Shown here piece by piece: positions 9,620-20,728 of a stretch of DNA of 31,171 bases; within the stretch, counting starts at the first letter, position 1; each line of letters opens with the position of its first letter. The stretch comes from Mesotaenium endlicherianum (Eukaryota; Streptophyta; Zygnematophyceae; Zygnematales; Mesotaeniaceae): NCBI GenBank assembly GCA_009602735.1, contig WELA01002985.1, positions 448,554 to 479,724 on the forward strand. Direction: 5' to 3'. The translations under genes and the position numbers were made by a program. The notes below the pieces were generated by a model. The model did no database searches and was not told the DNA's origin. It saw only the letters and a program-made list of their open reading frames with translations.

Positions 9620-12600
9620 ATGCCATATAGTATGCATCTAGGCTTCTCCTTAAGACCAATCAGGTCGGTTGATCTCATCACGCCCTTTGCCAGCTACCGT
9701 TGTTTTCACACAGCCCACGTCTCAAGCGTCAGGGCATTCGCTCCGACTACTCCTCTCTGCTGCACCGACGTCCAGCCCAATGCCTCTACAGAAGTTGCCA
9801 GGAAGATACCCAAGGAGAGCGAGAGCGAGGCACGCACTCCCTCCAGGGTTTGGCGGAGGCCAGGGTCTCTGTTGAACCCTAATGGCCAGGGAGAGGGGGG
9901 GAAAGGTGACAATGCCCCAGGAACCAAGGAGCTAATGAGGAGGGCAGAGAGGATGAGCCAGGTGGTGTCTGATGATGCCAAGAGGAGAGAGGCGACCATG
10001 ATCAGTCTGGTTTGCAGGTGCGTCGCGTCAGAGTGCAGCCACATGGCACGTCCAGGCGCTGCTTGAAGCTTCCCTTCTACTCGTCAATTCCTGCAGAAGC
10101 TCTGGCTGCTCTCTTGCCCCCCACCTCACCCCCCCCCGCCCTCCGCCCACAGCCCACCGCCACTTCCAAGCAACTCCTCCTTCCGGCTACACTCTATCCC
10201 ACAACCTGCGCTCCTACTGCTCTGAGAAAAACACAATATTTTCATTGGAAGCTTATGGCACTAGAGAGAGAAAGAGAGAGAGAGAGGTCGGGGGTGGGAG
10301 CGGTGGAAGCAGGGGTAGAGTGACAAAAGGTGGGCAGTATCAGCTCGTTGTGGCAATCAGGGGTGTGCGCGGACGTGGAGGAGGGCCCTGTCAGTCAGTC
10401 CTGAGAAAGAATTTGCTGTGCGTCTTTTCTTCCCCCACCAACTACCAACTTTGGATACTTCTGCTGCTGCAGTAGCTGCTGCTGCCACTGTGGCAGCGCC
10501 AGCGGAAGGGTAAGGGAGCTCAAGCGGACAAGAGGGAGAGGGGGGGGGAGGGGGAGTATTTGATACGTGTGCATGGAACAAGTCCCGTGGCCGAGGTCTC
10601 GCTGACCTGGCATGGAAGAGCATCAGCTGTACTTGAACTGTAGGACGTTGATTGCATCCTGGGGATGCACGTGCGCACCTGTGCCCGAATGTGCGCGTGC
10701 GTCTGCCAGGTGGCGACATCCAACAGCAGTTGCCGGCAGTGTCGATGCGGAGCTGGTCTCCCCAAGTCTTCCCTCCTTAGATGACAAAAGGGACTGACTT
10801 GACGCGCCGCCCGCTCTGACCGCGTGTTGTTATGCGGTGGTGCGCGGCGCCTGCGGTGCAGCCAGCTGGCGAAGACGAAGGACGCGGAGGAGCTGGCAGA
10901 GGTGCTGGGGCGATGGGAGCACGCGCTGCTGTGGAAGCACCTGCTTATCATTCTCCAGCGGGTAAGCCCCGTTGTCCAGGCCCCCTGCTCCTTGTGATGG
11001 CTCACTTGTATGCGTGTGTGTGTGTGTGCGTGCGAGTGTGCGTGTGGGTGCACGAGTTTGTGGTTAAATTGGCAGGGAAATGTGTAGGGAAACGTAGGGA
11101 GAGAAATAGGTGTACGTCTGTGCGCGTCGTGGTGTGTGTGCGTCACTCTGAGCGTGCTGGCGATCGAGGCTGGGCAGTCTTTCGCACGGCTAGAGAGGAC
11201 CATTGGGGGCTTCCGCGTCCTGCAAACCCCGGCCTGCCCTTTTCCCAGAACTCGTGTGATGCCGGAGGAGCATTCGTGCGCATCTGGGTCTCAGCTTGAG
11301 GGTTCAGTGTACGACTGCGAGCAACAGCTGCGCCCTCCACGCTGCCCCTTAAGAGTGCAGAGTCACACCGCAAGATCACTTAATTCTGGGCGCTCATTCT
11401 CCCCCTCCGGAACTGAATGACGCNCTAGAGAGAGAAAGAGAGAGAGAGAGGTCGGGGGTGGGAGCGGTGGAAGCAGGGGTAGAGTGACAAAAGGTGGGCA
11501 GTATCAGCTCGTTGTGGCAATCAGGGGTGTGCGCGGACGTGGAGGAGGGCCCTGTCAGTCAGTCCTGAGAAAGAATTTGCTGTGCGTCTTTTCTTCCCCC
11601 ACCAACTACCAACTTTGGATACTTCTGCTGCTGCAGTAGCTGCTGCTGCCACTGTGGCAGCGCCAGCGGAAGGGTAAGGGAGCTCAAGCGGACAAGAGGG
11701 AGAGGGGGGGGGAGGGGGAGTATTTGATACGTGTGCATGGAACAAGTCCCGTGGCCGAGGTCTCGCTGACCTGGCATGGAAGAGCATCAGCTGTACTTGA
11801 ACTGTAGGACGTTGATTGCATCCTGGGGATGCACGTGCGCACCTGTGCCCGAATGTGCGCGTGCGTCTGCCAGGTGGCGACATCCAACAGCAGTTGCCGG
11901 CAGTGTCGATGCGGAGCTGGTCTCCCCAAGTCTTCCCTCCTTAGATGACAAAAGGGACTGACTTGACGCGCCGCCCGCTCTGACCGCGTGTTGTTATGCG
12001 GTGGTGCGCGGCGCCTGCGGTGCAGCCAGCTGGCGAAGACGAAGGACGCGGAGGAGCTGGCAGAGGTGCTGGGGCGATGGGAGCACGCGCTGCTGTGGAA
12101 GCACCTGCTTATCATTCTCCAGCGGGTAAGCCCCGTTGTCCAGGCCCCCTGCTCCTTGTGATGGCTCACTTGTATGCGTGTGTGTGTGTGTGCGTGCGAG
12201 TGTGCGTGTGGGTGCACGAGTTTGTGGTTAAATTGGCAGGGAAATGTGTAGGGAAACGTAGGGAGAGAAATAGGTGTACGTCTGTGCGCGTCGTGGTGTG
12301 TGTGCGTCACTCTGAGCGTGCTGGCGATCGAGGCTGGGCAGTCTTTCGCACGGCTAGAGAGGACCATTGGGGGCTTCCGCGTCCTGCAAACCCCGGCCTG
12401 CCCTTTTCCCAGAACTCGTGTGATGCCGGAGGAGCATTCGTGCGCATCTGGGTCTCAGCTTGAGGGTTCAGTGTACGACTGCGAGCAACAGCTGCGCCCT
12501 CCACGCTGCCCCTTAAGAGTGCAGAGTCACACCGCAAGATCACTTAATTCTGGGCGCTCATTCTCCCCCTCCGGAACTGAATGACGCCCGCCGCTGCCGC

Positions 12601-15600
12601 TCGCCCACCCGCCCCCTCGCCTCCTCCATTCGCCTGCCCGTGCATGCGTGCGTGCCCGCAGGAGAGCGACTGGGAGCGCGCGTTTGCGCTGCACGACTGG
12701 ATCACGGAGACGTACGGGTGCCGGCCGACGGTGTACTCGTACAACCTGCTGATGAAGGCGGCATGCCGCGCCAAGAGGTGGCGGCTGGCGGAGGGGCTGC
12801 TGGTGGAGATGGAGTCGCGGCGCTGCCCGCCCGACAAGTACACCTTCAGGTGCCGCCCCTTCTTCTTCCTCCTCTTCTCTTCTTCCCCGCCCCTCCCCCC
12901 CACCCCTCCACCCAGNCTGACGCCATGGAATCCTCCTCGTGCTCCACTGCCGCCCACCCAGCCCCCTCCCGCTCTCCCCCCGCACTTCCCTGCTTCTCCT
13001 CGTCCCCCGGTCTTTTGGCCTGTTGCTTGTTACGTCTCACGTGCATGCGCGAGTGCTCTGCGTATGTGCGTCTGCGCATGTGCGTGTGTGAGAGAGAGAG
13101 AGAGAGGGACAACCAGGGGAAGGGTTCTTGGGGTTTTGCGTGCTGCATATACACACACACATGCGTACAGCCACACAGACTGACTCACTCGCACTCATAC
13201 ACACACTCACATCGACACCCGCGTACGCGGCCTCACTCATGTACATGTGCTCATGTGGGTGCAGATACGCACGTGTCTCCTGTGCACGTAGAGGTCCCGG
13301 GCTTAAAATCGTTGCTGCATCTTCCGGGGGTGAAAGTATGAAGGGATTATCAGCCCTTGTCCTTGCATGCACACCACATGTGGGCGTGTGCGCTTTCGCT
13401 GTGCAAGCAGCTCTCACCCGTTGAGGCGGGCACTTGCCAGACCGTCAGATCGGCTCTCCCGACTCGGCTGCTGACTCACTGGTGGCAACGTGCTGCGGGG
13501 TGACACGTGGCAGCACGATGATAAGCGCCCTGGGCAAGGCCGGGAAGCGCGACGACGCGCTGCGGCTGCTGAAGCGCATGGAGTCCTCCGGATGCTCGCC
13601 AGATGTCGTCGTGTACAGCACCACCATCGACATGCTGGGCCGCGCCGGCCAGCCCCAAAAGGCTGCCTCTCTCTTCAGGTACACCTCTGCTCGCTCGCTG
13701 CCTCCCCTACTTGCCGCCGCCGCCCCCCCCNNNNNNNNNNNNNNNNNNNNNNNNNNNNNNNNNNNNNNNNNNNNNNNNNNNNNNNNNNNNNNNNNNNNNN
13801 NNNNNNNNNNNNNNNNNNNNNNNNNNNNNNNNNNNNNNNNNNNNNNNNNNNNNNNNNNNNNNNNNNNNNNNNNNNNNNNNNNNNNNNNNNNNNNNNNNNN
13901 NNNNNNNNNNNNNNNNNNNNNNNNNNNNNNNNNNNNNNNNNNNNNNNNNNNNNNNNNNNNNNNNNNNNNNNNNNNNNNNNNNNNNNNNNNNNNNNNNNNN
14001 NNNNNNNNNNNNNNNNNNNNNNNNNNNNNNNNNNNNNNNNNNNNNNNNNNNNNNNNNNNNNNNNNNNNNNNNNNNNNNNNNNNNNNNNNNNNNNNNNNNN
14101 NNNNNNNNNNNNNNNNNNNNNNNNNNNNNNNNNNNNNNNNNNNNNNNNNNNNNNNNNNNNNNNNNNNNNNNNNNNNNNNNNNNNNNNNNNNNNNNNNNNN
14201 NNNNNNNNNNNNNNNNNNNNNNNNNNNNNNNNNNNNNNNNNNNNNNNNNNNNNNNNNNNNNNNNNNNNNNNNNNNNNNNNNNNNNNNNNNNNNNNNNNNN
14301 NNNNNNNGGGGGGAGCGGAGGCGCAGCAAGATGAAGGAGGCGGGCATCCAGCCGGACGGCGTGGTGTACAATACCATGATCAACATCCTGGGCAAGGCGG
14401 GCCAGCCGTGGGAGGCGGCGCAGCTGCTGCTGGACATGCGCGCCGCGGGCCTCTCCCCCGACACCGTCACCTACAGCACGCTCATCAGCACCTTCGCCGA
14501 GTCCGAGAAGTACCCTGCCGCCATCCAGGTGCCCAGGCTCTCAGCCCCCTTGGCCGTCTCAACCCCAAGCCTCTGCGGCCATGCAGGCGGACAACCCTAC
14601 ACCCCAATCGCCAATCTCAAACCTTCAATCCCCAGCCCCCAAACCCCTCAAACCCCCAAACCCCAAATCGAAAACCCGTCAGGCCTCAGATCTTGCGCTC
14701 CCGCCCCCGCCCAGGTAGACGGCTCCCACCAGCCCTGGAGGCCCCCCCGGTTGGGATGTCCTTAGCCCTAACTCTGGCCCTGAGTCTGTCTCGTGACAAT
14801 GGGGGCTGCCCTAGCCCGTGGCCCGAGCCCTCTGGGGCTCTCCGCTCCAGCTCTAGGCCTTAGCCTTTTTGTGCCCTAGTTCCCATCCAACACCTATACT
14901 CGTCTGGCCCTGGGCCTGCCTGTGCTTGCACCCCATCTCGGGCCCCAGCTAGGCCCCTGTGATCTAACCTGATCCCCCCCCCCCCCGAGGGCCACCCTGG
15001 ACGAGGCGGCCTGCACGCGTGGACCCGCTTCTGACCCCGTCCTGCGCTGCCGGCGTTCAGGTACTTGTGTCGGGCCTGGATGTGGGGTTATGGGTGTCGC
15101 ACGAGGCGTGGTGTCTTTTCTAAAACGGCACAGCTGGCGCTCCAGCAGGAGCGCGCGCGAGGTCGGGTCCGCAGCAAGCGCCTGCTGGCCGCTTGCAAGG
15201 CAGGCCCTCAACTGTTGCGCACCATCATCCCAGAAAAATTGCCAGCTGTCCCTTTCTGCATTTCCTCTCTCGTCTCTTCTTTCAGAGATTTTATTTGCTC
15301 TGGCAGAATGCTTGCCACTTAACCCGGGCCCGACCCCCTGCGGCGCTCCACACTGTGCCCCCTTCTAACACCGTTGGTATTTTCCCTGGGCCGCGACACC
15401 CGGCGGCGCGGCAGGTGTTCCAGGAGATGCTGGACGGCGCGTGCGACGTGGACCTGACGACGTGCAACATGATGATCGACGTGTACGGCAAGGCCAAGCT
15501 CCCCAAGGAGGCGGAGCGCATCTTCTGGAACCTCCGCCTGTGCGTCGTCCAATCCCCCCCCGCAGCCCCCCCTTCCCTTGCCCCCCACTGCGCCCCTTGN

Positions 15601-18600
15601 CTCTTGTCAGCACAGCTGTGGACAGGGTGGGGGAAGCCACGGCAATCAGCAGGCGCCCCTCCTTGCTTTCAGGGCTGTTGTGCGGCTGCGATTTGCGGTG
15701 CAGGCATCGCCCGAACTTCGTTTGTCCTCTCCCCGTTCTATTAGCTTCATCGTGTCTCTTGCCCTTCTCCTCTCCTTCTCGTTCCACCCCTGGTTTTCCG
15801 GGCGTGTTTCTTTGCGCTTTCCTCTCCTTGTGCCTTGGCGGGCTTGCGAATCTTTTTTGGAGGGCTTCTCAGCGATGGGTGCAGAACGCCTCGGTCCGCC
15901 ACTTCACATGCACTCTCCCCCTTACGCACGCACACACTCCCAGATGCCCGCATCGCGCATTTCTGAACCTGGGAGGGGCCGGGCTCACCTCCGCTCACCG
16001 CCTTGAGTCTCACCACGTGCATATCCGCATCGGAGCTCAGATTGGGACACCGAGCTGCCATTTACTCCCCGCTCCCCTGCTGGCATCCCCCTCCCCCCTC
16101 CCCCCTTCGCCCTTCGCGTCCCCCCCTTGCCCCGCTCTGTGTCTCGGGAGAGTTGCGCGCCTCGCTCTCTCGTGCTTGCTCCCGCGTCCGCCGTCCCGGG
16201 GCTGTGACAGGTGACCTTGTTTTGCGACTCACAGAACGTCTGCTTTGCATCCGTCTTCTGACGACACGTACGCCTGTGTGTCCTCGATTTATCGGATACC
16301 ATGTGCGGGCGGGCGGACGGGCGGGCAGGTGGGACTTGCTGCCAAGCGTGGTGACGTACAACACCATGATCCGCGTGTACGGCGAGGCCGGCATGCTGGG
16401 CCAGGCCAAGGAGGTCTTCGCGCGCATGCCCGTGCGTGATCCCCTGCCACCTGGCTCCTTGCCACCTGTCGTCAGCCCCCCGACACCTGTTCTTGCTTCT
16501 TGTACCCGCCTGCGACCTCCTGCCGCTCCCTCGCCTGTCATCCGCCTGCCTTGTGCTGCTTCCTGGGCTGCTGCCACTTGGCCCCTTCCAGCTGGTCCTG
16601 AGTGGAGATATTTGAAGTAACACGAGACAGGCGTGAGGCGCATTCGGCCCTACGGCATCGTCTCTCCTTCGCCTCTCCTTCTTGCTCTCAGGAGTTCTCT
16701 CCATGCGCCTACTTCCCATGTCCTGAGCATGTCCCCAGTCCCGTGCGTGTGTGTGTGTGCGCGTGTGTGCGTGTGCGTGCGTGTGCGTATGTGGGTGGGG
16801 GGGGAGCCTGCGGGGATGCAGAAGGATGCGGTGGAGAGGAACCTGGTGACGTACAACAGCATGCTCAACGTGCTCAGCACCGCCATGGACACGCACCAGG
16901 CCACTTTGCTGTTCGCCCGCATGCAGGACGTGCGCTCCCCCCCCCCCCCACCACCACCACTCTNTCCTCACCTTTTTCGTCTCCCTGCACCTGCTGGCCG
17001 GCCCTGACTGGGCTGGCTGGGCCGCTGGCTGATCGCCTGGCTGGCGGAGTGACCACCGATGCTTTCTCTGGCTGTTTCATTCTTCACCCGCGCAGGGGGG
17101 CCTGCATTCTTGCACACAATCTTTTGGAGGGTACTGGAACGGCTTGGTTACCTGGGCGTTGCCACCCCCACCGGTTGCTAAATGCTGCTTGCCTCTGAAG
17201 CAGAGAGCACCCACTCTGTTCTGCCCAGGAAGAGAATGTCAGCAGGTTCCCGTCACTGGCTGGCACGCACAGGCCCTGCTGTGGGGGGGCTACGGCACTG
17301 GAGGTGGGTGAGAGGGAGATAGGGGCAAGCAGAGTTGCCGTTACTTTTCCTCAGTATTCGGCGGCATTGTGTTTGCCCTCGCCCTCTGGTTGGTGTGAGC
17401 GCACCTGCTGCCGTGGGAGCAGTCGCACGTTGTTCCTGGGACATGTGGCGAGGCCGGGAGCTTCCGCATGCTCCACGTCGAGGGAGCACGTTGTCAGTCT
17501 GCTTTGGGGACGGAGCCTGCGATGAACGCGCCACCCAAGCTAGCACACACATGCACACATGCACACGCACATACGCACACACGCATGCGCGCCCGTGAGC
17601 CCGTGCATGTGCTACACCCGGGTGTATGGCGGACGTACTTACATATGAACGTGTGTTTTTGGGGTTGGGAGTGGGGATGGGGGGGCTGACGCGTACCAAG
17701 GAGAACCTCGTTGTGGGGGGCGAGGGGGGTGGGGGAGTTGCCGGTGGGCGGCGGAGGCAGGTGGGGTCGTTTGCGCGCGCGCTGTTTGTGGTGCACTCGG
17801 AGTGCCTGGAGGGCGGCTACGTGGCCTCGCGCCCCTTCCGCGTTAACGCCGTGCGTCCCCCCTCCTCCCCCCTGCCTTGCCTTGCTTTGCATCGCACAGC
17901 AAGGCATCGCATCGCATCTTGCATGGCAGGGCATGGCATAGCATGGCAGGGCAGGACAGGGCAGGGCAGGGCAGGGCATTGCATCGCATGGCAAGGGATG
18001 TTATTGCATGGCAGGCCAGGGCGCAGGAGGGTGGGACGGGGCGGGGCATGGCGTGGTGTCTTGTGGCAGGGCCTGGCGTAACGCGGCGGGGGAGGCGTGG
18101 CATGGCGTGCTCTGGCATTGCCCGGAAACGGGGGCTGCTGTGGGAGGGCCTGTGATGTCCTAGCAAGGCAATGCGTGGACAGGCAAGGCGTGTTCTGGCA
18201 AGGCATGGCGCGGGATGGCGGGCATGACACGGGCATGGCAGGCGTGGGACGGGATGCCTTGTGGCCAGGTTTTAGGTCAGAATCCAGGGTAGGGTTGCGG
18301 TCAAGGTTGAGGTCACGGTTGCAATCAGAATCCAGGTTGGAGTTACTAGTGGCATGCTGTGGCGTGTTCTGACGTGGTGTGGCGCAGTATGGCATCGCTG
18401 GTGAGAATTTCCCTCTTCTCGCGTTGCATGCGTGGCATGCGTGGCATGGCGCGCGCCTCTCCCGTACAGCTGGCATGCACGGGCATAGCACGGTGCGGCG
18501 CGGCGTGGCGTGGCGTAATGTCGTGTGGTGGGGTGCGGGGTAGCAAGCTTGGCGCGGGCACGCGGGCGGGCGGGCCTTGAGCTTCTTTTTCAGCTCAAGA

Positions 18601-20571
18601 GCGGACCTTTGCCACTCGTCGCAAGGAGAAAGGAGAGAGCGCAGCACGTGTGCTTGGCATGACAGCACGCCCGCCTGCTGCTGCTCCTTCTCTCCTCCTC
18701 TCCAGCCCCTCTGCACGCACGGCACTGCAAGCCTCGGCGGCTCTCCCCCTCTGCAGCTTTCAGCCGTTGTCTGGTATGGGGAGTTGTGGAAGCCCCGTGA
18801 CCTATGAGCGGGGGGAGCGGGCCGCCCGTGGTGTCGGGGTTAAGGCTGAGGGGGGCGAGATGGCGGAGGTGGAGAGGGAGGCGAAGGTGAAGGTGGAGGC
18901 GAAGGTTTCCTGCAAGGCTTTTGGGCGCTTAGGGGGCTGAGGGCTGAGAGCTTGATCTTGGAGTCGAGGATTCAAGGGGCTGGCTGGGCTCTGGGGGCAA
19001 GCTTAGAGTTTGGGGCTTAGGCTCGCAGCTGAGGGCTCGAGGAGCTGCAGGGGCAGGGGCTTGACACGCTGAGGCAGAGGTGTGTGGACTGCGGTAGATT
19101 GTGCCAAAGGCATGTCCGCACGCACGTCTGATGCGGTGTACGATGCTCCGCACAATGTATATACCTGTTTATGTCTGGTGTTAATCACGTATGTGTCTCT
19201 CTCTCTCTATGTGTGTGTGTGTATGTGTGTGTGTGTGTGCGCACACGTGTCACATATACCTGTTTATGTCAGGTGTTAATCACGTATGTGTGTGTCTCTC
19301 TCTCTCCNTCTTCTGGGACTCGCACAAGGCGGAGGAGCTGGTGGACGCTGCGCCCTATTACAGCATGCTGGCGGCCCTGCGGCGCGCCAAGCGGTACCGC
19401 CACGTCATCGGCGTGTACGACGCGCTGCGCCAGCGGGGCTTCCTGCCGGACTCCGCGAGCGTGCGCCACGTGCTGACGGCGTACGCGTGTGAGGGCTGGC
19501 TGGAGCAGGCGGCCGGCACCTACCACACCCTCATTGCCGACGGTACCTCCGCCGCTACCGCCCCTGTCCCTGCCTCTGCTATCTGTGCTGCTGCCGCTGT
19601 TGTTGCCTCTGCTGCCGCCGCTGCTGTTGCTGTTGCTGCGGCGACTGCCACTGCCGCTGCTGCTGCTGCCGCCGCTGCTGCTGGCAGTGGGGGACGGCTG
19701 TCCTCCTGCCACCCTTGCTCGTTCTTCTACCTCTTTGTAGTGAACACGGCTTGCAGAAGTGCTCTGTACTTCGGTATATCGGTACCAGGGTGCCTACTGT
19801 TGCCTCTAGCAATTGCTATACCCCATGTCAGTCATCAGAGTTGATAAGGTCCCTGCTCTCACTCAAATTGCCATCACCACGAGGAGTATGCCGGGGAAGC
19901 TGCTGCTTGTCTCTGCTGTTCCCTTCCTCGCTGCTCATTATTTGAGGGGGGGAAGAAGAGGGGGGGGGGCTATGCTTTGTGGCCGAGCATCTGGGAGTCA
20001 GCGCCTTGCTGGAATAGGCTTGCCTGGAAAGAGTAGAGCACACAGGGGCCCCGGGGGACCCGCAAGGTTGCTGACTTTGATATGCTTGCATGAATGAGTG
20101 CGCAACATACGCATATAATTTTGTCCATGCATGTGTAGGTAGAAGTTGCACATACATGCATGTACTGACATGCGGTTGCGTATGTATATGGATTTTGTGC
20201 ATAGTTTTATTGGTGAATTTCTGCAGATACATACGTACTGCGTTATCATCAAGGCTGTATCTTCTGGCATCGAATTTCAAATGTGGAAACAGGAAATGCC
20301 ATCAACGAGTCCATACGATTTGCGCGCATGCATGTGGCGTGACAACGCAGGTGTCCCGCTGGACAGCGAGGTGCACGCGAAGATGATGCGCATCTACGCG
20401 GGCGCGGGCCAGCTGGAAGACGCGCAGCGCGTGGTGGAGGACCTCAAGCAACGCGGGGGCGTGCCCAGCAAGGCCTGCTACTGGACCCTCATCCGCCTGC
20501 TGGAGAGGGGCGGCCACCTGGAGGACGGCGCCGCCTACTTCCAGGAGATGAAGTCTCTCCCCGGCTACTGA
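9620..20571 (+). CDS. P-class pentatricopeptide repeat (PPR) protein, organelle-targeted, intron-rich
   Basis: Exons: 9620-10017, 12026-12125 (identical copy at 10862-10961), 12662-12849, 13514-13678, 14327-14528, 15415-15539, 16329-16431, 16822-16929, 17761-17850 (less sure), about 19311-19542, and 20351-20571. All phases agree, giving about 643 residues. The N-terminus (MHLGFSLRPIRSVDL...) is Ser/Arg-rich and fits an organelle transit peptide; the ATG at 9632 is an alternative start. Residues 190-434 are seven back-to-back 35-residue motifs, e.g. VVTYNTMIRVYGEAG, with no gap although five introns cut them. About four more motifs follow at the C-terminus, which ends KSLPGY. No DYW, E or SMR domain is seen, so it is a P-class RNA-binding protein expected to stabilise, process or help translate a plastid or mitochondrial transcript. 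The N gap lies wholly in an intron. The 5' edge of the 19311 exon is lost at an N. Confidence 0.9.
10261..11423 (+). repeat. Exact 1,163-bp direct duplication, copy 1 (probable assembly artefact)
   Basis: Every base compared is identical to 11425-12587 at an offset of 1,164. Copy 1 ends exactly at a single N (11424) and copy 2 begins right after it. Both copies carry PPR exon 2 with its flanking introns. This is what an unmerged overlap between two contigs joined by one N looks like. Using both exon copies would break the reading frame, because the exon enters in phase 2 and leaves in phase 0. Confidence 0.95.
11425..12587 (+). repeat. Exact 1,163-bp direct duplication, copy 2
   Basis: Second copy of 10261-11423, starting after the N at 11424 and running straight into PPR intron 2 and exon 3. 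The exon copy used in the gene model is 12026-12125 (QLAKTKDAEELAEVLGRWEH...). Antisense open frames of 227 residues in both copies are shadows. Confidence 0.95.
13731..14307. other. Assembly gap (577 N) in PPR intron 4
   Basis: The gap is flanked on the left by a C run (CGCCCCCCCC) and on the right by a G run (GGGGGGAGCGG). The exons on both sides join in phase to one exact 35-residue PPR motif, ...AASLF-S-KMKEAGIQPD. The gap is therefore entirely intronic and no coding sequence needs to be missing. Single-N joins also occur at 11424, 12916, 15600, 16964 and 19308. Confidence 0.95.
17761..17850 (+). other. Probable PPR-gene exon encoding a non-PPR segment
   Basis: Thirty codons with strong G/C third positions, bounded by GGAGGCAG and GTGCGTCC splice sites, phase 0 on both sides, so they fit between exons 16822-16929 and 19311-19542. 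The peptide (VGSFARALFVVHSECLEGGY..., ending FRVNA) does not match the PPR consensus and I do not recognise it. It may be a linker in the PPR protein, or an exon of another gene brought in by mis-joined contigs, since N joins lie on both sides (16964 and 19308). Confidence 0.5.
17868..18560 (+). repeat. Intronic GGCAT/GGCAGG-type minisatellite
   Basis: About 700 bp of irregular tandem words such as GGCATGGCAGGGCA, with 5-bp sub-periodicity (TGGCA, GGGCA). It lies within the large PPR intron between 17851 and 19308. The long antisense open frame (Pro/Cys/Ala/Met/His-rich) is a by-product of the repeat. A short stretch near 18260-18350 switches to degenerate AGGGTTGCGGTCAAGGTTGA words. Confidence 0.8.
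19159..19300 (+). repeat. 95-bp offset tandem repeat with TG/CT microsatellites
   Basis: ATATACCTGTTTATGTC, then GGTGTTAATCACGTATGTGT, occurs at 19159 and again at 19254 with one mismatch. Both copies run into CT repeats, and a TG repeat separates them. The second copy ends near the N at 19308, just before the next PPR exon, where the acceptor site is missing. Confidence 0.8.
19556..19690 (+). repeat. Imperfect GCY trinucleotide repeat after a PPR donor site
   Basis: Runs of GCC, GCT and GTT begin shortly after the GTACCT donor at 19543. The frame stays open and would give an Ala/Val-rich tail if the intron were retained. The next exon (20351) joins in phase across the intron, so this is read as intronic. 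Confidence 0.7.
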
Positions 20572-20675
20572 GAGCGAGAGAGAGCAAGCGAGAGAGAGCG
20601 AGAGAGAGGGAGAGAGTGCGTGCACAAGCTCTGCCAGTCAGGCTGGCGCAACCAAACTGTTGGGGGCAGGAGCAC

Positions 20676-20725
<50 letters not shown>
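20571..20725 (+). repeat. GA microsatellite directly after the PPR stop codon
   Basis: AGAGCGAGAG-type interrupted repeats run from the stop codon to about 20615, then a pure GA tract occupies about 20681-20725. It is probably transcribed as the 3' untranslated region. Shorter GA tracts lie at 10261-10287 (copied at 11425) and 13089-13107. TG or CA tracts lie at 11015-11045, 16745-16795 and 17545-17585. Confidence 0.85.

Positions 20726-20728
<3 letters not shown>

Noticed and set aside
10520..11203. 227-residue minus-strand open frame (repeated at 11684-12367)
   Set aside because: It is antisense to a PPR exon and TG microsatellites, is low-complexity (His/Ser/Thr-rich), and is present twice only because of the assembly duplication.
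14560..14700. AAACCCC-like tract suggestive of telomere repeat
   Set aside because: Words are irregular (AAACCCCTCAAACCCCCAAACC) and lie inside a PPR intron; not an ordered telomeric array.
17817..18725. 302-residue minus-strand open frame rich in Cys, Pro, Met and His
   Set aside because: It is generated by the GGCAT-type repeat in a PPR intron, with no domain.
19489..19740. Pro/Leu-rich open frame over the GCY repeat
   Set aside because: Trinucleotide repeat translation; the flanking PPR exons splice across it in phase.
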